Positions 18,517 to 26,158 of a DNA stretch of 64,000 nt are shown here, one piece after another. The stretch is taken from positions 247,706-311,705 of the forward strand of contig NZ_SRJD01000002.1 in the NCBI RefSeq assembly GCF_004684935.1, given 5' to 3'. Below the pieces are notes generated by a model, which was not told the DNA's origin, made no database searches, and saw nothing but the letters and a program-made list of their open reading frames with translations. Each line of letters opens with the position of its first letter. Positions within the stretch are counted from its first letter, which is position 1. The DNA comes from Sporolactobacillus shoreae (GTDB lineage: Bacteria > Bacillota > Bacilli > Bacillales > Sporolactobacillaceae). The position numbers were made by a program, and so were the translations under genes.

Positions 18517-18608
18517 GTTTGTCACCTCTTCTAAATGTGATTTCTGATCGTTCACGATTCAACAGAAGTATCAGCTCAATACGTCATGTATTCGGATAAA
18601 GTTTCGAA

Positions 18609-18638
18609 AGAAAAGGGAAACGTAAGGGCACGTTTCCC
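18609..18638 (-). terminator. Terminator after precursor A2
   Basis: GGGAAACGT pairs with ACGTTTCCC (plus coordinates 18615-18623 and 18630-18638), with TTTTC following on the minus strand. Read-through would be needed to transcribe A1. Confidence 0.75.
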
Positions 18639-18710
18639 TGTCTGAATACAGAGACGAATCGATTTGAAAATCTGCTGATTTACCTTGTTTCCGGGACTAG
18701 TCATAAAACA

Positions 18711-18815
18711 TTATGAAGGGGAGCAGTTGCTTGGTTTGCTGAAGCCGTCGGTGTGAAATTCAATGCTTTCATGGCTGATGACTTCGGGACGGATTACTTT
18801 TGTTTCCTTTTCCAT
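18711..18815 (-). CDS. RiPP precursor peptide A2 (34 aa)
   Basis: A paralogue of A1 with ribosome site GGAGGTGACAAAC. The leader MEKETKVI plus RPEVISHESIEFHTD differs from A1 at only two positions. The presumed core GFSKPSNCSPS is short, Ser-rich and contains one Cys. The F-S-K-P-S step aligns with F-S-N-P-S of A1. It is the first precursor transcribed, directly after the kinase gene, and has its own direct-repeat promoter and terminator, so it is likely the major peptide. Confidence 0.82.
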   Translation of the reverse strand: MEKETKVIRPEVISHESIEFHTDGFSKPSNCSPS

Positions 18816-18892
18816 GTTTGTCACCTCCTCAAAAGTGATTTCTGATCATTCACGATTAACCAGAAGTATTTAGCTTAACACTTCATGTTTTT

Positions 18893-18924
18893 AGTATAAG
18901 CATTCTACGTTACATCAGCGTTAC
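18893..18924 (-). promoter_or_regulatory. Direct-repeat promoter for precursor A2
   Basis: On the minus strand GTAAC (18924-18920), 6 nt, GTAAC (18913-18909), 10 nt, TATACT -10 (18898-18893). It overlaps the last codons of the kinase gene. Transcription would start about 70 nt before the precursor ATG, giving an RNA of about 280 nt ending at the 18609-18638 terminator. Confidence 0.75.
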
Positions 18925-19745
18925 CCGTGGACACTCACTTTTTCCTGAATGTGCTCCTGTTCTGAAATCAGTTGCCAGAACGTATTGTTCTTTTGGAAGT
19001 ACAGGTCACAGACAGGAACCTGATCGAGCATCACTTGGAAAAGCCTCAATATTTTCGGAAAATCCGATGGTTCATTGGACCAGTAAAACGCCATTTTGTA
19101 AAAGCGCAGCAACGCTTCGCCCTTCTTCAGGGTTACGCTTCTGTTCTCCAGACTCTGGTGAAGCAGCTGAATGCTCCTGAGTGGACAAGGCGTTCCTCCA
19201 CTGGCGGCAAAGATATCGCTACGGAACGGTGAATTAAAAACGGTAACGCCTGTAGGGGTAATCTTAATCAATGTCGCCTCATCTGAGAGCAGTTTGCGCG
19301 GGCGGGACAGGCGTGCGGCCGTTGACTTACCACAACCCGAATCGCCGGCAAACAAGTGAGCTTCACCATTTTCGATAACGCAGGAGGAATGAATCAGCAC
19401 GCCCCAGTTATTATGAAGAAGATAGGTACTGTAAAAGTTCAGCAGCGCGTGTTTCAAAGCTGTACGGTCATAGGCGCGGATAACCGCATGGCGGAAGTCG
19501 TTATCCATTTCGAGCAGGTAATCTGTTCGCCGATAAATTTTTTTCCCTTTTTCTGTTGTTATCCCGACATTAAAATCCGTAAATGGTTTTCCATAATCTC
19601 CGTAAATAGCAAGCGTGACATCCACGGGTATGGTATCACCCTCATCAACGAACTGAAAATTAGGCTCGATCAGTGTCCAAAGTTCGACTGAATCACAGAA
19701 TAGATCAATAAGGTGTTCGTCAACAAGCGCAGTTCTTCGGATCAT
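18921..19745 (-). CDS. HPr-kinase-like peptide kinase, RiPP cluster 1
   Basis: A 274-residue homologue of the HprK-type kinases found in RiPP/lasso clusters, where they phosphorylate a Ser of the precursor. The P-loop A-G-D-S-G-C-G-K-S-T is at about residues 133-142, followed by L-S-D-E-A-T-L-I and F-N-S-P-F-R. It lacks the N-terminal half of genuine HPr kinase. The start at 19745 has AAGGAG upstream. It lies 37 bp after the exporter gene and ends at the promoter of precursor A2. The substrate is probably the A1/A2 peptides (inference). Confidence 0.85.
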   Translation of the reverse strand: MIRRTALVDEHLIDLFCDSVELWTLIEPNFQFVDEGDTIPVDVTLAIYGDYGKPFTDFNVGITTEKGKKIYRRTDYLLEMDNDFRHAVIRAYDRTALKHALLNFYSTYLLHNNWGVLIHSSCVIENGEAHLFAGDSGCGKSTAARLSRPRKLLSDEATLIKITPTGVTVFNSPFRSDIFAASGGTPCPLRSIQLLHQSLENRSVTLKKGEALLRFYKMAFYWSNEPSDFPKILRLFQVMLDQVPVCDLYFQKNNTFWQLISEQEHIQEKVSVHG

Positions 19746-19782
19746 GTTTCTTCATCTCCTTTAAACGTTTTCAAAGATCGGA

Positions 19783-21570
19783 TCAAATCAATGCCTGACT
19801 CTTTTTCTCCCTGACAAAGTCCGACTGATAAAGCCGACGGTAGAGACCGGGCTCAGCCATCAGTGTGCTGTGCGTGCCTTCCTGGACGATTTTCCCATTC
19901 TCCATGACCACGATTTTGTCAGCATTACGGATGGTTGAAAGACGATGGGCGATCACCAGGGTGGTTCGTCCGACCATCAGCCGGTCGATGGTGGATTTGA
20001 CTTTGTGTTCCGTCTCTCCGTCCAAAGCTGATGTGGCTTCGTCGAGCAAGAGAATCGGAGCGTCTTTTAGCATCGCCCTGGCGATGGCAAGTCGCTGTTT
20101 CTGACCACCGGAAAGGATGATTCCGCGTTCACCGATCGGTGTATCATAACCATCCGGAAGCGAGCAAATAAAATCATGAATCATTGCGGATCGTGTGGCA
20201 TATTCAATTTCATGCCCATCCCTCTCTCTGCCTAGCAGCAGATTTTCCCGAATCGTTCCATTAAATAAAGTCGGATCCTGAGGAACGTGGGCGATGCGCC
20301 CGCGCAATTCAGCTAGCGGAATGTCGTTCAGCGGACGTCCATTGATCCTTATGAACCCGGATTGCGGATGATAGAAGTTCATCAGTAATGAGAACAGCGT
20401 CGTCTTTCCTGCCCCGCTGAATCCGACAATGGCCGTTTTCTTTCCTGCTGGAACAGACAGGGTAAAATGACTGAGCACGGGTTTGCCAGGTTTATAATAA
20501 AAGCTGACAGCGTCAAACTCAACAGAAAGAGGAACGAACTGCTGCTTGACGACAGGAATGACCGGATCGGGAAGATCACCGGATTCGATCGGTAGATTTA
20601 ATACATACTGGATTCTTTCGATCGAACCGGAAGCCTTCTGGAATGCAGCCCAGTTACCAGCCGCATTCATAAGAGGAAAGACGAGTTGGTTAACCAGTGT
20701 GATGAATGTAACCAGAGCGCCGACAGACATCTGATTGTTTGAAACAAAATAAGCGCCGAGGCAGAGACTGGCAAGAAATGTCGCGCTGACGGCAACTTGT
20801 CCCGCGGAATTATAAAGGCCGCGAAGGTTGGCATTCTTCATTTCCAAACGATAAAGCCTGCGATTCTGCTTTGAATAGCTTCTGAAAAAACTTCTTTCAA
20901 GAACAAAGGAACGCACCACGGAGAATCCCTGAAGCGTTTCACTCACAATTTGTGTATTCTCTCCGGCCAGATCATTGATTTGACGGCTATTCCGTCGCAT
21001 CAGGAAGCCGAAAAGGGCGCTTCCTCCTATGGCTGCTGGCGCAATGGCCCAACTGATCAGCGAAAGTACGGGATTGATATGAAACAAAAAAGTGAAAACG
21101 CAGAGATAGACAAGCGGAAGACGAATCAGGTCGACCAGTCTGCTGCCCAACATCTGCTCGATCTGATTCATATCATTATCAAATCGGGAAATCAAATCAC
21201 CGGAACGGATCGCGGCCATTGTATCCGCACGCAGCAGGAGCGTTTGCCGGAAAAGGGCCACTTTTAGGTCGCGCTTTACTCCATAGATTGCGGCACATTC
21301 AAAAAACGTGTCGAGATAGTTAATGGTGATCATGACCAAAAGCAGGCCGACCCCCATCACCGTGAGTTGTGTCAGTCCGTTCAGATTGCCATGGGTCGCT
21401 GTATCAGTCATCCGGCCGTAAAAAGAGGCAAATGCGATCGTCAGAAGGATGCGGGCAGTCATCGTGAACAACAGCCCGGCATAGGCCGCCCTATGTTTCA
21501 GCAGATAGGGCAGAAGCAGCTGGAACGTTTGCTTCAGGTTATTCAGGCCGATTTTATTCAATAAGTTCAA
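19783..21570 (-). CDS. ABC exporter (fused permease/ATPase), RiPP cluster 1
   Basis: About 595 residues: six membrane helices (1-310) then an ATPase with Walker A GFSGAGKTT, signature LSGGQKQRLAIARA and Walker B LLLDEATSALD. There is no N-terminal C39 peptidase domain, so leader removal must be done elsewhere, probably by the S26-type enzyme upstream. The TTG at 21570 is 8 nt after GGAGG; a GTG at 21579 overlaps that site and is unlikely. It presumably exports the modified peptide. A close homologue is in cluster 2. Confidence 0.92.
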   Translation of the reverse strand: MNLLNKIGLNNLKQTFQLLLPYLLKHRAAYAGLLFTMTARILLTIAFASFYGRMTDTATHGNLNGLTQLTVMGVGLLLVMITINYLDTFFECAAIYGVKRDLKVALFRQTLLLRADTMAAIRSGDLISRFDNDMNQIEQMLGSRLVDLIRLPLVYLCVFTFLFHINPVLSLISWAIAPAAIGGSALFGFLMRRNSRQINDLAGENTQIVSETLQGFSVVRSFVLERSFFRSYSKQNRRLYRLEMKNANLRGLYNSAGQVAVSATFLASLCLGAYFVSNNQMSVGALVTFITLVNQLVFPLMNAAGNWAAFQKASGSIERIQYVLNLPIESGDLPDPVIPVVKQQFVPLSVEFDAVSFYYKPGKPVLSHFTLSVPAGKKTAIVGFSGAGKTTLFSLLMNFYHPQSGFIRINGRPLNDIPLAELRGRIAHVPQDPTLFNGTIRENLLLGRERDGHEIEYATRSAMIHDFICSLPDGYDTPIGERGIILSGGQKQRLAIARAMLKDAPILLLDEATSALDGETEHKVKSTIDRLMVGRTTLVIAHRLSTIRNADKIVVMENGKIVQEGTHSTLMAEPGLYRRLYQSDFVREKKSQALI

Positions 21571-21603
21571 GATACTCACCTCCAGACCGATCCGGTACCG
21601 GTC

Positions 21604-22110
21604 TCAGGACTTTTCCTGAGTGATCTGCAGTAGTCCGGCTGCGCGTCTGCGAAGACCCAGATATTTATGGACAGTCCATGACAGAATGGGAAGGCCCAGA
21701 ATCAGCCGGCTCCATGTACGGTCAAAAAAATGCGAGAATCGGATGCGATGGCTGATCATTCGGATATCCGTAAGAATGCCAAGAAGCTGATCCGGATAGA
21801 CAGGTGAATCGGGTAGAATATTTGAATCACCTTTGATGACATAGCAGGCTCTTGCCCGGGCATCCACTGTTTTTGCTAATAATCTATGGGCAATTAGTCT
21901 GCCGGATTGATGCTGATAAAGCACAATATTACCTTTTTTCAAGTCGCTGTCGTCTTTCAGACTGGAAAACGTGCAAAGATCATTTTGACGGATATAAGGA
22001 AACATGCTCTGCCCGCTTGCTGTCAGGATGATTTGGCCATGGCGTTCCAGCCTGCCTCGGATGGCCGGCCCCATTTTTTTTTCGAGAAAGTCCCTTTTTT
22101 CAGCCCTCAT
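21604..22110 (-). CDS. S26-type signal-peptidase-like leader peptidase, RiPP cluster 1
   Basis: A 168-residue protein with the S24/S26 core: catalytic Ser in T-A-S-G-Q-S-M-F-P-Y-I, then GRLIAHRLL, a K-G-D-S-N block, and P-V-Y-P-D-Q-L-L-G. The usual bacterial Lys general base is replaced by His (A-H-R), as in archaeal/ER-type signal peptidases. A C-terminal hydrophobic stretch may touch the membrane. The ATG at 22110 overlaps the end of the PqqD gene by 11 bp, implying coupling. In place of the missing transglutaminase-like B2 protein it is the best candidate for leader cleavage. Confidence 0.78.
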   Translation of the reverse strand: MRAEKRDFLEKKMGPAIRGRLERHGQIILTASGQSMFPYIRQNDLCTFSSLKDDSDLKKGNIVLYQHQSGRLIAHRLLAKTVDARARACYVIKGDSNILPDSPVYPDQLLGILTDIRMISHRIRFSHFFDRTWSRLILGLPILSWTVHKYLGLRRRAAGLLQITQEKS

Positions 22111-22390
22111 TTTCAATCAGCCCGCAATGAACCATTTCATCGAGAAAGATCTGAATGTCGCTGCTCAGCCTCGATAATTCGTTATCACCCGTAACCTGTT
22201 TCTGTTCCGTGAGTAGAGAACGCGCGAGTGATTCAGAACTTTGCCGTTCCTTAAGCAGCGCCCAGCACTGACTTCCGGTACCGTTCAGCCGAGTGACGGT
22301 CGAAACATCCGTGTCAATGATCATCAGGCTATCCTCATCCTCAACTTCTACTGTGTCACGATCTTTTTTCCGGATATAATAGGTTTCCAT
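22100..22390 (-). CDS. PqqD-family RiPP recognition element (RRE) protein, cluster 1
   Basis: A 96-residue PqqD/lasso-B1-type protein (METYYIRKKDRDTVEVEDED, then S-T-V-T-R-L-N-G-T-G-S-Q-C-W-A-L-L). The small winged-helix fold binds the leader of the precursor and presents it to enzymes. Its likely target is the shared R-P...F-x-T-D leader motif. It is the first gene of the minus-strand operon, with a G-rich ribosome site and a direct-repeat promoter just upstream. Confidence 0.87.
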   Translation of the reverse strand: METYYIRKKDRDTVEVEDEDSLMIIDTDVSTVTRLNGTGSQCWALLKERQSSESLARSLLTEQKQVTGDNELSRLSSDIQIFLDEMVHCGLIENEG

Positions 22391-22434
22391 CAGGCATACC
22401 CCCCCTGTATTGTCAGATTATTCTTATCAACGTT

Positions 22435-22467
22435 ATCGTACATTGTTTTCCGTTACATCGGCGTTAC
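22435..22467 (-). promoter_or_regulatory. Direct-repeat promoter for the RiPP 1 operon (PqqD gene)
   Basis: On the minus strand GTAAC (22467-22463), 6 nt, GTAAC (22456-22452), 11 nt, TACGAT -10 (22440-22435). The start codon is 45 nt downstream. Confidence 0.72.
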
Positions 22468-22556
22468 TCGGTGTAAATGGTGAAGGATTCATACAGTTCA
22501 GCGGCGAATCATTTACTAATAAAATAGTGACAGCAGGGCGAAGGAGTATGGGTAAC

Positions 22557-23675
22557 ATGCGAATAAATGAAAAGATTCGTTTCGTGAGTGTGATTGCTTT
22601 TTATATATCCGACTATGGCTATGGTCACGCTGCCCGAAGCGTGGCGATAATCAGAGCTCTTTGCAAGAGAAAAAAATCGGCGATTAAAGTCATCGTCTGC
22701 CATTCTTACGCACTGGAATTTGTGGCCCGGTCATTGAATAATCAGATCCATTCAGGTCAGGTTGTCCTAAGGCGGGTGAGAAACGATCCCGGATATATCA
22801 TGAAACCTTTTTCACTTGAACCGGATAAGGAGCGGCTGAAAAGTACCTATCTCGAGTTTGTCGGGCGTTTCCCACAATCTGTCCGCGAAGAAATCCGGTT
22901 TTTGAGAGAGAATCCAATCGATCTGGTGATCGGTGATATTCCACCCGTTCCTTTTATGGCGGCCTCAGAAGCTGGCGTGCTCTCTCTTGGAATTTCTAAC
23001 TTCACTTGGCATACTGCCTACGAACACATGCTGGAAGAAAGAAGACTTTTAGAGGAAAGCTATCAGAGAATGGACTATTTTTTTGCTCTTGCAGGCAACA
23101 ATGAACGGCGCTGGGGAAAGAAAGGCAATCTGTCTTTCGGATTCTTTGCACGCGGATCACAGGCGGACGAAGTGAAAAGGATCCGGGCGGCAGTAGGTGC
23201 TTCATCAGGTATCAGGATTGTATTCTTTGGATTGGGCATGAACATGGCAACTAAAGATTTGGCTGCACTTAATATCTGGCGGAGCCCCAACTGTGTGTTT
23301 CTTGTATCAAGCAATCTTGATATCGAAGGAGAAAATATTTTTCATATACCTGATGACTATACTGAGTCGCAGAATTACATTGCGGCGAGTGATCTTGTGA
23401 TCACGAAACCTGGATGGGGCATTGTGTCGGAGGCAGTGTCTTTCCGTAAAGCACTGATATTGATCGTTCGTAATGAGATGCAGGAAGACAGGAATACAGT
23501 AGCCTTTCTCAGACGGGTGGGACCCGTTCGGGAGGTGAGTTGGGACGAGATCAAGGAGTATCAGCTGACGGAAGATATTCTGCGTTCCATGCAACAAAGC
23601 TATAACATCCGGGAGGATTCAGCGACGATACTCGCTCAGATTGTTCGTGCCATTGATTCGCTTCTTCAAGGATAA
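22557..23675 (+). CDS. GT28/MurG-like glycosyltransferase
   Basis: A 372-residue GT-B protein beginning F-Y-I-S-D-Y-G-Y-G-H-A-A-R-S, the glycine/histidine loop of MurG-like transferases. The donor-binding C-terminal half has S-D-L-V-I-T-K-P-G-W-G-I-V-S-E-A. It is divergent from RiPP cluster 1 and could glycosylate its peptide or an EPS/lipid acceptor; nothing fixes the substrate. The ATG at 22557 sits 10 nt after GGAG. The frame is open to 22410, but earlier starts run into the direct-repeat site and lack ribosome sites. Confidence 0.75.
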   Translation: MRINEKIRFVSVIAFYISDYGYGHAARSVAIIRALCKRKKSAIKVIVCHSYALEFVARSLNNQIHSGQVVLRRVRNDPGYIMKPFSLEPDKERLKSTYLEFVGRFPQSVREEIRFLRENPIDLVIGDIPPVPFMAASEAGVLSLGISNFTWHTAYEHMLEERRLLEESYQRMDYFFALAGNNERRWGKKGNLSFGFFARGSQADEVKRIRAAVGASSGIRIVFFGLGMNMATKDLAALNIWRSPNCVFLVSSNLDIEGENIFHIPDDYTESQNYIAASDLVITKPGWGIVSEAVSFRKALILIVRNEMQEDRNTVAFLRRVGPVREVSWDEIKEYQLTEDILRSMQQSYNIREDSATILAQIVRAIDSLLQG

Positions 23676-23947
23676 AAAGGGGATTAATTTTTCTTCACCG
23701 AACAAAAGAATTTGCCCTTTCACAGGCAGATCAAAACCACTCTTCAATCTGTTTCTGTCTGTAACCGGGGAAATGGTAATTGACAATAACAGCTTGATTT
23801 TCACTGATCAGCCAAACAAGCATTCCGCCAAAATGAATAAGAAAGATTAACTTTTTTTGGATAAGTCCAACGTTTCTGTGTCAAGTATTTTTTTATGTGA
23901 CTGATCAAGCAAGATCATGAAGAAATCTGAATGACTTTAATTTGGTA
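23676..23947. other. Intergenic region after the GT28-like gene
   Basis: 272 bp, AT-rich. On the minus strand a short open stretch reads L-I-S-E-N-Q-A-V-I-V-N-Y-H-F-P-G-Y-R-Q-K and stops soon after; it may be a gene remnant but has no start signal. No terminator or repeat was recognised. Confidence 0.3.
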
Positions 23948-24595
23948 TTAACCTTCTAAATAAGGTTTATGGTATATATCCTCCGCGATTTTTCGCGCCC
24001 TGACAGCATCCTGCAGTTTTGCATATCTTCCAAGGTATATTCTTTTTCGCCTGATGGTAATCGATGCCCGATATTTCCCGCTTGCTCGGTCTATGGTGAT
24101 ACCCTTTACTCCTGTCGGGTTATCAAACCTGACCCGGCTCTTAAGTAGTGGGAAAAACACACCATCTACTAACAGGTGGCTCCGATCATACTGAAAAAGG
24201 GCGTAACCGTTGTCTTTTTTCCAGCAGCTACATGATTTTGTTTCTCCCCGGGTTAGATTCGTTGAAAGCACATCGACAACATTTCCACAGTCACACTGGC
24301 ATGTCCATATCGCTTTTGTCTGGGTTTTATGATGACCACCAGATCGCCTAAGCACAGTCAGCCGGCCGAACCTTTTTCCTGTCAGATCAATTGTGTTTTT
24401 TGACGAAGTCATTTCACGGTTTAAGCAACCGCATGATTTTGTTTTTCCGTTTCTTAGATTATCCATCGGGACTATTTTGGTGTTTCCACAGTCACAGGTG
24501 CACAAATAGCAGCGATGATGCCCCTTCGAGCTGACTTCCTGTACAGCGATCAGACGGCCAAACCGCTGGCCTGTGATATCTATTTTTTTTCGCAC
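23948..24595 (-). CDS. AP2-domain DNA-binding protein with zinc-ribbon-like repeats
   Basis: About 215 residues with two tandem repeats of the form D-[IL]-T-G-x-R-F-G-R-L...C-x-C-D-C-G-N...L-x-x-G-x-T-K-S-C-x-C, likely metal-binding. A C-terminal AP2-like domain follows (GVKGITIDRASGKYRASITI, then YLGRYAKLQDAV). Such proteins are typical of phages and homing-endonuclease-like mobile genes; no HNH nuclease motif is present. The GTG at 24595 is 6 nt after GGGGTG; a GTG at 24604 overlaps that site. A direct-repeat promoter matching the RiPP sites lies 80 nt upstream, so it may belong to the same regulon. Confidence 0.75.
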   Translation of the reverse strand: MRKKIDITGQRFGRLIAVQEVSSKGHHRCYLCTCDCGNTKIVPMDNLRNGKTKSCGCLNREMTSSKNTIDLTGKRFGRLTVLRRSGGHHKTQTKAIWTCQCDCGNVVDVLSTNLTRGETKSCSCWKKDNGYALFQYDRSHLLVDGVFFPLLKSRVRFDNPTGVKGITIDRASGKYRASITIRRKRIYLGRYAKLQDAVRARKIAEDIYHKPYLEG

Positions 24596-24674
24596 CGTTT
24601 TCACCCCGGATTATTCGAGACCAAAATGTTCTGGGGAGCTACTAATGTATATCTCCCGATGATCATTTAATCGA

Positions 24675-24707
24675 ACTATACAGTTCATTCCATTACATGA
24701 TCATTAC
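24675..24707 (-). promoter_or_regulatory. Direct-repeat promoter for the AP2-domain gene
   Basis: On the minus strand GTAAT (24707-24703), 6 nt, GTAAT (24696-24692), 11 nt, TATAGT -10 (24680-24675). The geometry is identical to the RiPP cluster sites, with C-to-T at the last base of each half. Confidence 0.65.
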
Positions 24708-24954
24708 AGTTTTTAATACCATAGGAGAATGAAGATCGAATTCTTTGGGAAAGAGTGATGTCAAATAATTGAATATTCTATTCATTGAAGAAAATGAAAT
24801 AAACGGGCATGTTCATACAGACTGGTTTATCACTGTGAGTGATTCCGAGTTTAAGAATGATTCTGGATCAGCTCATTACCAAATCTATTAAGTATTTTAA
24901 GTGCTTTGGAGCTAGTGCCTCGTTATTAAGCTGATTAAGTTATAAAACAAATAC

Positions 24955-24982
24955 TTGGACAAGTCAGTTTTGCAAGTATATG
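24955..24982 (+). promoter_or_regulatory. Candidate sigma-A promoter of EPS operon 2 leader
   Basis: TTGGAC (24955-24960), 16 nt, TATATG (24977-24982). It is placed about 130 nt before the leader terminator, a spacing typical of attenuators. Confidence 0.4.
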
Positions 24983-25111
24983 GTTAATCCTCAGCAAATG
25001 GCGCCAGGTGAGCTACTGATCCAAACTTTTCCTCGAGCTTTTCTTCGGTAAGTGTATTTGCGACAGTGCCAAATCATTCTCTATTCAAACAGTAAACCCT
25101 ATGAAAAGAAT

Positions 25112-25146
25112 GAATGCTCTTTCCAGTGAGAGTATTCTTTTTTTTT
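25112..25146 (+). terminator. Rho-independent terminator in the EPS operon 2 leader
   Basis: GAATGCTCT (25112-25120) pairs with AGAGTATTC (25129-25137), with one G.U pair, followed by nine T. There is no upstream gene on this strand for it to terminate, which points to attenuation. Confidence 0.8.
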
Positions 25147-25396
25147 GCAACATTTTTGAATTCCTTGGGAAAAAGCATGAACCAATAGATTTGTTTTTCT
25201 GAATCAAATTTTTTATAAAAAGGTGTTCAAAAAAAGTAATTCACTGAATACAATCCTTCTCTAGCAAGCCCTCCTGTGCCTGACCTGAAACTGTTAAGGC
25301 CTGTTCAGTATGCTACGTGTAAGAAAAAATTGGTTCATTCTCTCTCTGCCTGATTTCCGGATTGGGTGACCTTGAAACACATTTGGAGGAACGTCA

Positions 25397-26158
25397 ATGA
25401 AGAAGACAGTGGGTTTAAAAGAAATCTATTTTATTTTGCGGAAGCGGTTATGGCTGATTGCTGCGATCACCCTCATCGCTGGAGTCATGGGCGTGGTCAT
25501 CACACACTACTTCATGACGCCTATGTATGAGGCGACGACACGGATTCTTGTGAATCAGTCCAATGCGCAATCATTGTACGGTTCAAATGCTGTTCAGACG
25601 AACGTACAGCTGGTGACGACCTACAGTGAGCTCATTAATGACCCGTCGATCCTGAACAAGGTCATTCAGAAGCTACAGCTGAATTTGACAGCGTCAGATT
25701 TGCAGGGGATGCTGACTGTCCAAACGAGCCAGGATTCGCAGATTTTCTCCATTACAACGGAGACGGGGCAGCCGGAATTATCGGTGCGCATTGTGAATGG
25801 TATCGCTCAGGTGTTCAAAGCGCAGGTACGAAGCATGATGAAAATCGATAATGTTACCCTGCTTTCACCGGCAACACTTTCCACAAGTAATGAACCGGTT
25901 TCACCAAATCTGCATAAAAATGTGACGATCGCAATGATTATTGGCTTGTTGTTTGCAGTCGGTCTTGCTTTCCTGATTGAGTATCTGGATCACACGATTA
26001 AGACGGAAGAAGACATTGAACAGAGAATGGGCCTGCCAGTTGTAGGAGTTATTTCACACCTTCCAAGTAACAGCCATGTAGTGAAGCGAAGCATGAATTC
26101 AGGCACCAAAATGACGAAGAGGCAGACGGCTTCGGAGAGCGGGGTGAAAGCGCTATGA
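25397..26158 (+). CDS. Wzz/CapA-type chain-length regulator, EPS operon 2
   Basis: A 253-residue paralogue of the protein at 3724-4494, with two membrane helices (about 18-38 and 174-195) and the same P-V-V-G-V-I-S-H segment after the second. It activates the adjacent tyrosine kinase and sets chain length. The ribosome site TTTGGAGGAACGTCA precedes the ATG. It overlaps the kinase gene by 4 bp (ATGA). Confidence 0.92.
   Translation: MKKTVGLKEIYFILRKRLWLIAAITLIAGVMGVVITHYFMTPMYEATTRILVNQSNAQSLYGSNAVQTNVQLVTTYSELINDPSILNKVIQKLQLNLTASDLQGMLTVQTSQDSQIFSITTETGQPELSVRIVNGIAQVFKAQVRSMMKIDNVTLLSPATLSTSNEPVSPNLHKNVTIAMIIGLLFAVGLAFLIEYLDHTIKTEEDIEQRMGLPVVGVISHLPSNSHVVKRSMNSGTKMTKRQTASESGVKAL

Larger units (their letters stand above)
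18281..18841 (-). repeat. Tandem duplication of precursor gene, 5' leader and terminator
   Basis: Two units of about 300 bp, each with a conserved 5' hairpin, an AGGTGACAAAC ribosome site, an identical first 30 nt of coding sequence, a diverged core and a matching terminator. The starts are 299 bp apart. The right unit (A2) keeps the direct-repeat promoter; the left unit (A1) does not. Confidence 0.85.
24708..25396 (+). other. Untranslated leader region of EPS operon 2
   Basis: 689 bp without a supported gene. It contains a candidate promoter (24955-24982), a terminator (25112-25146) and about 250 nt of further untranslated sequence before the first gene. The layout matches the region before EPS operon 1. 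No known riboswitch class was recognised by eye. Confidence 0.5.

Noticed and set aside
16902..22390. Calling cluster 1 a lasso peptide cluster
   Set aside because: The cyclase and the transglutaminase-like protease are missing, and the precursors lack the lasso leader pattern and a clear ring-forming acid. Only tailoring and transport genes match.
18113..24707. Direct repeats as PhoP boxes
   Set aside because: PhoP boxes also have 11-bp phase, but their core is TTAACA-like. The half-site here is GTAAC on the coding side with a fixed 10-11 nt to the -10, which fits a SARP-type site better.
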